A DNA stretch of 64,000 bases. Source: Halocaridina rubra (Eukaryota; Arthropoda; Malacostraca; Decapoda; Atyidae). Positions 28,216-63,471 of the stretch are shown here, piece after piece. A program made the translations under genes and the position numbers. The DNA lies in NCBI GenBank assembly GCA_037179515.1, contig JAXCGZ010007593.1:110001-174000 (forward strand). The letters are read 5' to 3'. Under the pieces are notes generated by a model. That model worked only from the letters and a program-made list of their open reading frames with translations. It searched no databases and was not told the DNA's origin. Within the stretch, counting starts at the first letter, position 1. Every line of letters starts with the position of its first letter.

Positions 28216-28499
28216 AATATATACACATGGTGGTAGGGTGGGAAACTACCCTCGTATGCTCTAAGTGTAGCAGATGTCTACTAACTGGGGTTAGAGAACA
28301 GCTTAAAAGTAACTTAACTAACAAGTCATGGTTGAAAAAATTACCAATTCAATTTGAGTTGCTTGGCTTACAAAAAAGGACATTAATGTTCATATAAATG
28401 AAAAATCTAAGATAAAATTAATGTTAAACTTATTTTATACATCAAAATTAGCTTTCATAAATATATATAGACAAAGTAAGAGAATATACCTTGAAATAT
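28216..28499. other. Intergenic, nothing recognised
   Basis: AT-rich sequence without coding or repeat signal. Confidence 0.35.
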
Positions 28500-28830
28500 A
28501 ATATAAACAACATATGCAGCTAACATAAATAAATAAAATACATTATTGACGAGATCTTTTACCATAAATACAATTCCAACTAGACCTCATAAGCGTAACT
28601 GAAATACATTACTTACTAAACGTCACAAGCGTTACTTAAATAGGCCTACATTATTTATTATAGCTCATAAAAATAAATAAAATACATTACTGACTAATCT
28701 CCTCAAAAATAAATAAAATATATTACTAACTAAAACTCATAAGGATAAATGAAATACAGTAATGACTAAACCTCATAAAAATAAATAAAATACATTACTG
28801 ACTAGACCTCATAAGTGTAAGCCATATTCG
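28500..28830. repeat. Minisatellite, period about 40-45 bp
   Basis: Diverged repeats of AAATAAATAAAATACATTAC then TGACTAGACCTCATAA. The (AT)-rich unit is repeated at least six times. Confidence 0.75.
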
Positions 28831-28959
28831 CATTCAACTATCAAGTTACTTTAGCTTCAAAATCAAGTTATTATATTCCATAAAAAAATTATAAATAGAA
28901 TCATATAAGGATTGTGTAATAAGTAAAATACATTGAAATAACTTATTAGATATTAAAGT

Positions 28960-29215
28960 TCTGTAGTACACCTATGCATAGTGTAAAATAATAAGTTCAA
29001 TCGACAATGTTCTGGGAGACACAGCTCTATGACCTGCATTACACAACTATTATGAAATTATTTGAATACATACTGCTAATATTAATGAAATATTCAAATA
29101 CTAGCTATTATTGAAATGTTCAAATAAATATTGCTAATATTACTGAAATATTTGAAGTAATACTGCTAATACAACTGAAGTATTTGAATAAATCGTGCTA
29201 ATATTATATCAACTC
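28960..29215. repeat. Minisatellite, period about 45 bp
   Basis: Four to five diverged repeats around GAAATATTTGAATAAATACT and GCTAATATTA. Confidence 0.7.
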
Positions 29216-29339
29216 TCAATGTTAAATATCCATATATAACTTACCTTAACTATATTACATAATTGCTTACATAGTCTCTTCTAATAGACTCTTTCATTAT
29301 TTTATGGAAACTCATTATTATTATTTACACTAATAAAAC

Positions 29340-29745
29340 GGCGATTTACTATTCTGACTAAAAATGAATGGTGACTGGACAAAATGCAATATTTGGGTTG
29401 CATACTATAAAATCTATACAGTATTGCTAAAATACTGACCTATTAGTCAACTGCCATTTACTATCCTAACGAATACGAAAGACGACTGGACAGATACACG
29501 AAATGAGATGCAAATTGCCCAATTCAATACATTTGCGATTTACCATCCTAACAAACACGAAAGATGACTAGATGGAAACACAAAATTAAATGAAAACTGC
29601 CCTATTCATTACATTTACAATTTACCATTCAAAATAATACGAAAGATGACTGGATGGAAACACAAATCGATATGCAAACTGCCCTATTCATGACATTTGC
29701 AATTTTCCATCCAAACTAATACGAAAGGCATGAGGACAGAAACAA
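29340..29745. repeat. Minisatellite, period about 87 bp
   Basis: Four to five copies around AATACGAAAGATGACTGGAT, GGAAACACAAA and GCCCTATTCATTACATTTGC. It lies just downstream (3') of the BBS2 stop codon, so it may be inside the BBS2 3' UTR. Confidence 0.75.
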
Positions 29746-29773
29746 AAAACATTACTTGCACACGAATACTTCC

Positions 29774-47742
<17,969 letters not shown>

Positions 47743-47931
47743 CTGTAAATGAATAAATGAATAAATAAATAAATCAGATACCAACTTTAGTGTGAAGATA
47801 ATTGAATAAACAAATTACCAACTTCAGGGAATGAATTAAGGGTAAAACATTAATTAAAGGAGGGAGATGAGAGGGAGAGCCACATTATTATTTCAAGGAT
47901 TCAAATTTTCTTATTATAGGTATAACTTAAG

Positions 47932-48122
47932 ATCACTGTGGAAACGTGGTTGCGCTCGCGACTTTGAATAATCAGGTTGAGGGTTCACGGCTCGCCATGG
48001 TCTGAGATTGGAAAGGGCATTCACTCAGGGTAACGATCACACCTGCCAAAACCATGGTCCTTTCCAAGAAGGCACCAACCTAGCACTTGGTAGAAAATGG
48101 AGTCCATGACGTAAAACTGATT
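47932..48122 (+). mobile_element. SINE family A
   Basis: GATCACTGTGGAAACGTGG at the head, GAGGGTTCACGGC as box B and TCCATGACGTAAAAC at the end. Confidence 0.8.
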
Positions 48123-48597
48123 ATTACTACACCTGTGTAAGCAGGTATATTAATCAATAGGTATGTACCAAAACTTTTTGTGTTACTTTCTATTTTATAT
48201 CCTAGGTTCATAGAGCAGTAAAAACCAGATTTTGGGGACTCGTTTCTTAATGGTTTATTTAGCAAGTGAACAATAACAAATAAACGAACGAACTACCGAT
48301 GGTCCAAACTGTAGACAAAAACAAAGAAAAACAAGCATATAAGTAAACATAAAAATTATATACTAACATATCAAATACAAAAGAAATAATCATCATAGCA
48401 ATACAATACTTATAACAAATGGCATATTCAAAATCAAATAAAGAATAAAACTTATAAAATTCTATAAATCTTTGTATACAGCATATATTTTCAGTATATC
48501 TAATGTTATACATATAACTTATGAGACATATATATACGATTAAATAAACAAACAAATAATAAAGTAGTGCAATCGTTATGTAATGGTTATAGAAAAG

Positions 48598-48788
48598 TAG
48601 CCTCTGTGGCAAAATGGTAGCATCCGCGACTCTGAGGCGGCAGGTCGAGGGTTCGCGCCCCGTCACGGACGGAGGTTAGTAAGAGCATACACTCAAGGTA
48701 ACGATTACATCTGCCAAAACAAGTCCTTCGCAAGAAGGCAGCCGTCCTAGCCCTTAGTAGAAAAGGGAGTTCGTGACGTAAAACCGAA
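48598..48788 (+). mobile_element. SINE family A (well preserved)
   Basis: GCCTCTGTGGCAAAATGG at the head, GAGGGTTCGCGCCCCGTCAC around box B and GTTCGTGACGTAAAACCG at the end. Confidence 0.85.
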
Positions 48789-49275
48789 TCCATAGAAAAG
48801 AACATTAACTATAGTTAGGTACATTAATTAATCAACTGAGGTATATTAATTAATCATCAGTAGCATTAAATTTAAAGCAAATGTAAATTAAACAGTATTT
48901 TAATAAACATACTCTAATCAGGAAAAAATATTTATAAAATATGCTCCAAAATATATATAAAAAACTAGAAATCAGAAATGGAATTTTCATTTTAAGTAAA
49001 TAAAATATATTAATCATCAAAGATATATCTATTAAGACTAACCTAGCCTAGCTAGGCCTAAAGTTATAGAAATAAAAATCTTTAACAATATTACTCAAAG
49101 CCTAGCCTACTGACTAGGAAATAATGACACCAAAAAATGGACTTATCAAAACCTGAAGTAGCCAAGGCTATTTATAGCCTGAGACATGGTGTGAGACTGT
49201 GAGAAATATTTATACAATATAATAGGCTACACAAGTCTTGAGTCAAAATAACAAGGCTGTCACTCCAAAATATTC
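48789..49275. other. No feature recognised
   Basis: AT-rich, with TAGCCTA-type short motifs. The missing upstream BBS2 exons were looked for on the minus strand between 47743 and the LTR and not found. Confidence 0.4.
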
Positions 49276-49975
49276 TGTCGTAAAAATTTAATAAAGAAAG
49301 TGAAATAGAAAGAGCCCACGTGGTGTCAGGGAAGTCAAGTAGCGTATATGATAGTTTTCAGTGGTGGGTTTCCTGGATAGGATGTGTGTTTACAGAGAAA
49401 TAGCAAAGAGATATATGGTTCAACCCATATGCCTCTAACACATAGGCACCAGTTGCCAATAGAGGTGAAAATCGTTACAAAGTTCAAGTCATACCCACGA
49501 GAGCAGAAAACCAATATCTACATGTGCGTATGTGCGTGCACCTGTGAAAATACACATATAAGCCCTCCTTGTGTCTGATTGGCCTTCTTGACAGTCACGC
49601 CCTGACACTACACAAAATGGAGGGCACTCCCATTTCTCTAGAAGCCAAATGGCAAGGCTGTCCAAGCCTACCACACCCTGCCATCTTGCTCATACAAGAA
49701 AGTAAGAGGCAGTTAGAGTTGGAGAGTCAGTTAGAATATTTCCGGGGCAGGAATAAGATCTTAGACTTCATCTTAAGGGGACGGGGAGCTTTGAGGTGTA
49801 GAATAAGTGTCGAACTAAATAAACTCAAGTAATCCAGACAATGCATATCTGTTATCACCTACCACACTACCAGTAACTAATTAAAAACGATAAAACGACA
49901 TTGGTGATATTCTGGTGAGATATAACTCTACAACTTGAAGACTACAATAGTATTAGGAAAAACTCTAACACGACA
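49276..49975 (+). mobile_element. 700-bp LTR of an LTR retrotransposon
   Basis: It begins TGTCGTAAAAATTT and ends CTCTAACACGACA, with TGTCGT/ACGACA terminal inverted repeats. One base later TGGCGGCAGC (49977-49986) fits a tRNA-Leu-type primer-binding site. A second copy of its start lies at 63472. A (TA)-poor interior includes AATAAACTC near 49820, which could serve as a poly(A) signal. Confidence 0.8.
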
Positions 49976-50575
49976 GTGGCGGCAGCTCAGGATATCACAC
50001 CTAAATTACCGTGAAGAGACAAGAAGAAATTAATGCCAGTGCATCCCGTGACGAAAAAAAATTATGGATACAGAAGAATATAAAGCCTCGGTGGAAGAAA
50101 TGTTGGAGATAGAAAAGATTCATCGAATTCTTGAGTTAGAAGAAGCTTCAAGACTCCTAAAAGCAAGCGGCGAGACCACATCCTCAAGGAGAGAAGGTGT
50201 GGCCGACGGTGATGCCAAAGATACAAACACCGAGAGCGACGCCTCAATTCTCAGATGTTAAAGAAAGCATAGCAAGTCACACCTCACTCCCGTCCCCGCA
50301 TAAGGTGTCCTGCAGTAAGAATTGTCCCATGCATTTTGACTCCAAAGGAAAGTTACTGAAACTTCGTTCACGAAGGTTGAGAATCGTCAACAGGGAGAAA
50401 GATTCAGCGCGATTCATTTATTTCACTGTGCGGCACACTGTGAATGCTGCTTTGAGAAACAAAGCCCCTAACAGGCGTTATTTGTTGCTGAATTCAACTA
50501 AGAAGATGTCCGTGATGGTGAATCGGCGACTTTGCGAGACATATGGACAACGTCGGCGAGAAAACCAATGAGCCC
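49976..50575 (+). pseudogene. Primer-binding site and putative gag-position ORFs
   Basis: After the primer-binding site, the first ORF (50064-50261) reads MDTEEYKASVEEMLEIEKIH, then an acidic helix-rich stretch. A second frame (50197-50571) is Lys/Arg-rich with SCSKNCPMHFDSKGKLLKLR. Position right after the LTR suggests gag remnants, but no zinc knuckle, protease, RT, RNase H or integrase motif was seen. Function unassigned. Confidence 0.4.
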
Positions 50576-53771
<3,196 letters not shown>

Positions 53772-54604
53772 CTTGTTCCTTTTATACGCGATTTTTTTAT
53801 ATGCGAAATTCCAATAACGCCCCCCAAAAATAATAGTAAAAAAACTCGGAATTCGCGAATAACGCCCCCCCCCAATTTCTTTTTTTTTTTTTTTAGATTA
53901 TTGTGACACCAGGATGGACCAAAAAAGGATAAAATAAAACAGCCTTTATCAGGCTGTAAAGAGAAACAGATGGAGAGTGTAATGACCTGTCAGATTTGAA
54001 GGGATTATAAAGGATGTGTAATGAATATCCAGCTCTCTGCTGGGTTTTAATATACCTCTGCATTACTCGCATGATGTCTATTCCAAAAATTCTCCTTAGA
54101 TCTTATTATTATTATTATTATTATTTTTAACAATAATTTTTCTTTGATGATGATTGTGGAGATTATTATTATTATTATTATTACTATTATTATTATTATT
54201 ATTAATATCATTATTATTACGAATTTGTAATTAAACCATTATTTTTACAATAAATAATGTTTTTTTTTTATTGTGACACCAGAATGCGCCAAATTTATAA
54301 TAAAATAAAACAGCCCTCATCATGTCTGGGCACAAAGAATACATAACATAAAGAGAAACAGAAATGGAGTGTGTAATGACTTGTCAGATGTGAAGGGATA
54401 ATATGTGTGTAACGAATATCCAAGAATATTCAGTGTTGATGTTGGCATAGAAAAAGAACAGTAACTGAAGGAAGACTTAACATCGAACTGTGCTGGACAG
54501 CCCTATTTAAGTTCAAAAAACCTTCAGATGTAGTATCACAAAGGTGAATGAACAAGAGTTAATTAAAGATCTCTCTCTCTCCAACATTTTATTCTACCCA
54601 ATAG

Positions 54605-54815
54605 GGTAGGTGTATATATAATGTATAATGATGATGATCTTTTCTTATCGTAATCCTCTTTGTACTGGTGGAAGAAGCCTCTGCGGGCGCTTATTTACTA
54701 TATTTAAAAACAAAATAAAAATAATATAGTAAATAAATGCCCGCGGAGGCTTCTTCCACCAGTACAAAGAGGATTATGATAAGAAAAGATCATCATCATT
54801 ATACATTATATATAC
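54605..54815. repeat. Foldback, arms about 95 bp
   Basis: TATATATAATGTATAATGAT...TTTACTATAT on the left is the near-perfect reverse complement of the segment ending ATCATTATACATTATATATA on the right, with a ~20-bp AT-rich loop near 54705. Both arms include CTTCTTCCACCAGTACAAAG or its complement. Confidence 0.85.
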
Positions 54816-55022
54816 ACCCACCCTACCTCTGTCATATGTCTATCTAATCTACATTTGAAGGTGTCTAAGTAATACAATTCAGAATCTGAATTCCAGATCA
54901 AAACTTAGCACGAGGGTCTACCCCTCTCTTTTTTCTCTCTTACTTTATTTAAGTTTCGTGCCTTTCCCTCCAATTCCCTTATATCCTTAATCCCCTCCCT
55001 TTTTTCCCCTCCTATCCTATCC

Positions 55023-55470
<448 letters not shown>

Positions 55471-55926
55471 TTTTCGTTTTTTAGTCTTGCTTTGGTAATT
55501 TATAATTCTTATTTTAACTTTGTATACATATGCAGATAGAGGTTCGTTCTCCTGCATCCTCCTCCTCTTCTACCATATAAGTTACTTGCTCACTGCCACC
55601 ATGCATGTCCCAGTGTACTGTATAACAGTTGCCCACTGCATAATAGAGTAAAGTATAGTAATGTATGTTAATTTCTAGCTGTAAAGTGAATATGAATATC
55701 TTTTGTATACTCTTAAAAATAGATACAGGTCTTTCTGCTTTGCTATGTAGTAATAAAATATGTTTTTTACTTATCTTATATCTTGGCATGGTATATCTAT
55801 GTAAGGTTTGGAACGTATCTATGCCCTTTATCATTGTTTCCTATGGAAAATAACTCACTTTTTCACGCGATTTTCCATTTACCCGACCCTTCTGAGAACC
55901 TATCTAGGCAATATTCTGAGAACTAG

Positions 55927-57183
<1,257 letters not shown>

Positions 57184-57321
57184 GACTGCAGGAATTCGAA
57201 TAGTAAAAGGGACTGACCAAATGAAATTGATTTAAAATAAGCATTATTATGGAATATAAGTATAGAACTCTGTTCTTGCTTCAAAATGCGAATATCATTT
57301 GTATTATTATTATTTTTTTTT

Positions 57322-57535
57322 AGATTCTCCACCATCAGATGGGTGGAAAAAGTCATGGAGGACCCGTAGGGCAGTCGCCAGCCAGCACAGGCCCCAACCA
57401 CCCCCACTGTGGTGCTCAGCCACAGCAGTAACCTCCCCAGTAAACACCTTAAACTCTCTTGCCTGGATGAGGCACGATCTGTCGACCTCGTGAATGCCGA
57501 GCCAGCGCTTTACCACTGTACTAGCCAGGAGGCTA
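57322..57535 (-). mobile_element. tRNA-derived SINE, family B
   Basis: Minus-strand head GGCTAGTACAGTGGTAAAGC, box B-like AGATCGTGCC and body CACAGTGGGGGTGGTTGGGG, as in 3603-3857. Confidence 0.75.
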
Positions 57536-58026
57536 TCATCTGTATATTTACTGCTATTCCTGATTTAGTAATTTTATTTCTATTTTTATTATTCTTATTA
57601 TGATCATGATTATTATTAGTTATGCTTAGTACATTGGCTGTTATTGTTGCTATCACTCCATGGCCCTTTTACTAATTATTATTTTTGTAATGCTATCAGC
57701 GGTGACAAAATGATTTGTATTTCTTATTTTGAATTCATGCTTATATGTTACTGTAGTCATTGTTAATAAGAGTATTTCTTTAGTGGCTGTTCTCAGCATT
57801 TTATGACTTTTCTTTTTGATATCTATAGTATACTAATGTTATGTATCAGTTCCTCAGCTACATCCTAAGTATCCTGGAATAATAATCTAATGGTGCAGAC
57901 ACATACTTACAATTACCACCCTATTTCCAGGCAGCCCCGACCTGCAATTAAAATTTTTTTCACAAACCAGTCCCTTTTTACCCACTGGAGAGATTGCAAG
58001 CGCCTGCAGATGCAGGAAAGGCAAAG
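57536..58026. other. No feature recognised
   Basis: AT-rich sequence between the SINE and the next element, with a short (ATT)-rich part near 57590-57630. Confidence 0.35.
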
Positions 58027-58159
58027 TACACCTTGTTCGCTTTCTCAGCGTTTTTTTAATAAGCAAAATTGCAATAATGCCCCTTAAAATACAATAGTAA
58101 AAAAATACGAAAATCGCGAATAACACCCATGCAAAAAAATTCGAACAAAAATTTTTCAT

Positions 58160-61100
58160 TTTTGTAAAATAATCGACCGCCTCGGAGACAGTTTTCCGCC
58201 ATCCTCCTCTTCTACCACTTAATGTGATCGGATATTACGAAGATAATGGAAAACAAAGCATTAATAACAAACAGCAAACATACTTTCAATACAATATTGT
58301 CAGGGAAATAGCATGTGAGAGTGAATCAGCTGATACGGAAGTGTCAAAATGTTTGCCGATAGAAGTTCGTTCTCCCGCATCCTCCTCCTCTTCTAAAGCT
58401 TAATGCTATTGAATATTATGAAGAAAATTGTAAAATAGCATTAAGAACAAACAGTCGATATAATATCGTCAGGGAAATAGCATGCGAGGGTGCATTAGCT
58501 AATACAGAGGTGGCAAAACGTTTGCCGATAGAGGTTCGGCCTACTGCATCCTCCTCCTCTTCTACTGCTTAATGCGACCGAATATCATGAAGAAAATTGA
58601 AAAAAAGCATTAAGAACAAACAGCAAACAAATTTTCGATATAATATCGTAAGGGAAATAGCGTGCGAGAGTGCATCAGCTGATACGGAGGTGTGGCAAAA
58701 CATTTGCAGATAGAGGTTCGTTGTCTCGTATCCTCCTCCTCTTCAACCGCTTAATGCAATCGAATATTATGAAGAAAATTTTAAAAAAGCATTAGGAACA
58801 AACGGCAAACAAGCTTTTGATATAATATCGTCAAGGAAATAGCGTGCAGAGAATATATGTATTTTATTTAAGTTTTCCCGATATACGTTTTCTTTGTAAC
58901 AAATTGTATAGTTTTCTTTTTCTCTCAGCTGACTTTCTTTACGTTTAGATTTCATGCATCACGGTCGATATGTAAAGAAGATAGAATAATGTTTAGAACC
59001 AAGGAATATTAATATGTAATATGTACTATAATCTTGAAAATTAGATAAACCCCAAATAGAGTGAGTAAATAAATATTTTATGAGTAAGATATTGTGCCTG
59101 AATAGTGATAAGCATCAGCTGATACGGAAGCGGCAAAACGTTTGCCCATAGGGGTTCTTTCTCCCGTATCTAGCTCCTCTTCTACTGCTTAATACAATCG
59201 AATATTATGAAGAAAATTGAAAAAAAGCATTAAGAACAAACAGCAAACAAATTTTCGATATAATATCGTCAGGGAAATAGCGTGCGAGGGTGCATCAGCT
59301 CATACGGAAGTGTGACAAAACGTTTGCCGATAGAGGTTCGGTCTCCTGCATCCTCCTCCTCTTCTACCGCTTAATGCGACCGAACATCATGAAGAAACTT
59401 TAAAAAAAGCATTAAGAACCAACAGCAAACAAATTTTCAATATAACATTGTCAGGGAAATAGCATGCGAGGGTGCATCAGCTGATACGGAAGTTTGACAA
59501 AACGTTTGTCGATAGAGGTTCGTTTTCCCACATCCTCCTCCTCTTCTACCGCTTAATGCGGTCAAATATTATGAAGAGAATTGAAAAAAAAAGCATAAAG
59601 AACAAACGACAAACAAATTTTCGATATAATATCGTCAGAAATAGAGTGCAAGGGAGCATCAGCTGATCCGGAAGTGACAAAACGTTTGCCGATAGAGGTT
59701 CCGTCTCTCGCATCCTCCTCCTCTTCTACCGCTTAATGCGACCGAATATTATGAAGAAAATTGAAAACAAACATTAAGAACAGACAGCAAACAAATTTTC
59801 GATAAAATATCGTCCGGGAAACAGCGTGCGAGGGTGCATCAGCTGATACGGAAGTGTGGCAAAACATTCGCAGATAGAGGTTTGTTCTCCCGCATCCTCC
59901 TCCTCTTCTACCGCTTAATGCAATCGAATATTATGAAGAATATTGAAAAAAAGCATTAAGAACAAACAGCAAACAAACTTTTGATATAATATCGTCAGGG
60001 AAATAGCGTGCAGAGAATATATATATTTTATTTAAGTTTCCCCGATATACGTTTTCTTTGTAACGAATTGTATAGTTTTCTTTTTCTCTCAGCTGACTTT
60101 CTTTATGTTTAGATTTCATGCACCACGTTTGCCGATAGGGGTTCGTGCTCACGCATCCTCCTCCTCTTCTACTGCTTAATGCGATCGAATATTATGAAGA
60201 AAATTGAAAAAAGCATTGAGAACAGCAAAAAAATATTCGATATAATATCATCAGGGAAATAGCGTGCGAGGGTGCATCAGCTGATAAGGAAGTGGCAAAA
60301 CGTTTGCCGATAGACGTTTGTTCTCTCGCATCCTCCTCCTCTTCTACCGCTTAATGCGATCAAATATTATGAAGAAAATAGAAAAAAAGCATAAAGAACA
60401 AACAACAAACAAATTTTGGATATAATATCTTCAGGGAAATAGAGTGCGAGGTTGCATCAGCTCATACGGAAGTGTGACAAAACGTTTGCTGGCTAGTACA
60501 GTGGTAACGCGCTGGCTTCGCATTCACGAGGTCGAAAGATCGGTCCCCGTCCAAGACCGAGAGTTTAAGCTGTTTACTGGCAGGAACTGCTGTGGGTGGA
60601 CATCACAGTGGGGGGTTGGGGCTTGTCCTGGCTGACGAATACCCATTGTAAAATGGAAATAAAGTTTATTATTATTATTATTATTATTACTGCTTAATGC
60701 GACCGAATATTATGAAGAAAATTGAAAAAAGCATTAAGAACAAACAGCAAACAAACTTTCAATATAATATCGTTAGGGAAATAGCGTGCGGGGTGCATCA
60801 GCTGATACGGTAGTGTGGCAAAACATTTTCCGATAGAGGCTCATTCTCCCACATCCTCCTCCTCAATTGAATATTATGAAGAAAATTTATAAAATGTATT
60901 AAGAATAAACAGCAAACAAACTTTCGATATAATATCGTCAGGGAAATAGTGTGCAAAGAATATGTATATTTCATTTAAGTTTCCCCGTTATACGTTTTCT
61001 TTGTAATGAATTGTATAGTTTTCTTTTTCTCTCAGCTGACTTTGTTTACGTTTTGATTTCATGCACCACGATCGATATGTAAAGAAGATAGAGTAATGTG

Positions 61101-61435
61101 TAGAACCAAGGAATAATAATATGTAATATGTACTATAATACTGAAAATTAGATAAACCCCAAATAGAGTGAGTAAAGAAATATTTTACGAGTAAGATATT
61201 GTGCCTGAATAATGATAAGCATCAGCTGATACGGAAGTGGCAAAACATTTGCCGATAGGGGTTCGTTCTCCCGCATCCTCCTCCTCTTCTACCGCTTAAT
61301 GCGATTGGATATTATGAAGATAATGGAAAAAAAGCATTTAGAACAAACAGCAAACAAACTTTCGATATGATATCGTCAGGGAAATAGCGTGCGAGGTTGC
61401 ATCAGCTGATACGGAGGCGGCACAACGTTTGCATC
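58160..61435 (+). repeat. Tandem array, ~180-bp unit with higher-order repeats
   Basis: Unit landmarks are ATAATATCGTCAGGGAAATA, TGCATCAGCTGATACGGAAG, GTTTGCCGATAGAGGTTCG, CATCCTCCTCCTCTTCTAC and GAATATTATGAAGAAAAT. The TCCTCCTCCTCTTC landmark recurs near 58201, 58381, 58551, 58733, 59165, 59351, 59531, 59711, 59894, 60155, 60330, 60855 and 61273. A longer segment (CAGAGAATATATGTATTTTA...AGTGAGTAAA) is inserted near 58849, 60008 and 60953. The first unit has an open frame, GYYEDNGKQSINNKQQT...IACESESADTE...PIEVRSPASSSS, which shares its end with the terminal exon of the Tigger-like elements. Confidence 0.82.
60487..60690 (+). mobile_element. tRNA-derived SINE, family B, nested in the array
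   Basis: Head GCTGGCTAGTACAGTGGTAA, body CACAGTGGGGGGTTGGGGC and an (ATT)n tail (60668-60688). It interrupts one array unit between GTTTGC and TGCTTAATGCGACC. Confidence 0.85.
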
Positions 61436-61787
61436 CTCTTGCTCACCGCCACCATGCATGTCCCAGTGTATGCCTGTTGAACACCGCATAATTGGAGTGC
61501 ATTAATTTGTTTACTGTACAGTAAATCTGAATAACTTTTATACTGTACACTATTTGCTTGCATGTTAATATAAATAACTACAGGTCTTTCTGCTTTGTTA
61601 TGTACTTATAAAATATGTTTTACTTATCTTATATCATCGGTATAGTGTGTCTATGGACGGTTGTGGAACGAGCTATGCCCATTATCATTGTTTCGTATGG
61701 AAACTGACTCGTTTTTTCACGCGATTTTCGATTTACCTGTCACTTCTGAGAACCTATCTCCATGTTATTCCAAGAAAAGGGTGTATA

Positions 61788-62460
<673 letters not shown>

Positions 62461-62550
62461 CTTAAATTCCACATTGTCTTTGAACATTTTCGATGGACAT
62501 CAAAAAAAGAAAAAATAGTGTAGTGTCTTTAGCTTTTAAGATTTTAGTTA

Positions 62551-63211
62551 AGAAAGCCTCAATGCCTCTCCTAGAAGTATTATAACCATTGTAATTAGTT
62601 TTTTTTTTTTAATAATTTTGTCACTGATTAGTAGCTATATATTGTAATTGTGAATATTCTGATTTTTTTTGTACTATGAAAATCATTTCTATTGCTGAAT
62701 ATTTGCAGAGATCATATCCAATTGTATTTTATATTAACTGGGTATTATAACCATTTTAATTAGTTTTTCTTACTTCATTTTGTCAATGATTAGTAGTGCT
62801 ATATTGTAATTGTGAATACTTAATTTTGATTTTTTCTTTAATTAGAATGTTTATTGTAAGGAACATATTTTTCTTTTGTTTGAAAGCCTCAATGCCTCTC
62901 CTAGAAGTATTATAACCATTGTAATTAGTTGTTATTTTTAATAATATTGTCACTGATTAGTAGCTATATATTGTAATTGTGAATATTCTGATTTTCTTTG
63001 TACTCTGAAAATCATTTCTATTGCTGAATATTTGCAGAGATCATATCCAATTGTATTTTATATTAACTGGGTATTATAACCATTTTAATTAGTTTTTCTT
63101 AATTCATTTTGTCAATGATTAGTAGCGCTATATTGTAATTGTGAATACTTAATTTTGATTTTTTCTTTAATTAGAATGTTTATTGTAAGGAACATATTTT
63201 TCTTTTGTTTG
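62551..63211. repeat. Tandem duplication, ~330-bp unit, two copies
   Basis: GAAAGCCTCAATGCCTCTCC starts both copies (62551 and 62881). Each holds two internal sub-repeats around TATAACCATTGTAATTAGTT and ATATTGTAATTGTGAATA. Copies are about 97 percent alike by eye. Confidence 0.88.
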
Positions 63212-63454
63212 TCTTTATCAGAAATTGCATGTTCTATATAGATATATATATATATATATTAAGTCCCTTGATAATAGAATTCCTTTCAGGAAACTAATTG
63301 TGATAAATAATCTGTTTAGATAATTATATGAAATTGTATGTCTTAAGTCATCAGATTAGATAGTTCTGACCCATTTTTTTTTTTAAATAATGATAGTTAA
63401 CACATATAAGACTCTCAAAAAATGTTTAATGCTTTGTCTGGAATGTGATATTTC

Positions 63455-63471
63455 AGGGTGGTAGTGGGGGG
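63455..63471 (+). promoter_or_regulatory. Putative polypurine tract before 3' LTR
   Basis: AGGGTGGTAGTGGGGGG directly precedes the LTR start TGTCGCAAAAA, as the plus-strand priming site of an LTR element would. The matching copy at 49276 has no such tract, as expected of a 5' LTR. Confidence 0.6.

Larger units (their letters stand above)
58027..61787 (+). mobile_element. Tigger-like element inflated by an internal tandem array
   Basis: The left terminus TACACCTTGTTCGC and the right part (TTTTTCACGCGATTTTCGAT...TCTGAGAACCTATC...GGTGTATA) match the composite elements at 25672 and 53766. Between them lie about 13 copies of a ~180-bp unit, a nested family B SINE (60487-60690) and longer 1.1-kb units. 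The 3' UTR part (61440-61787) matches 26330-26690. Confidence 0.7.

Noticed and set aside
48259..48666. 135-codon minus-strand open frame
   Set aside because: AT-rich sequence ending in a SINE; hydrophobic by composition, no family features.
50064..50571. Host gene upstream of BBS2
   Set aside because: It lies directly behind an LTR and primer-binding site, is short and frame-shifted, and shows no host-protein motif. Kept as a possible gag remnant.
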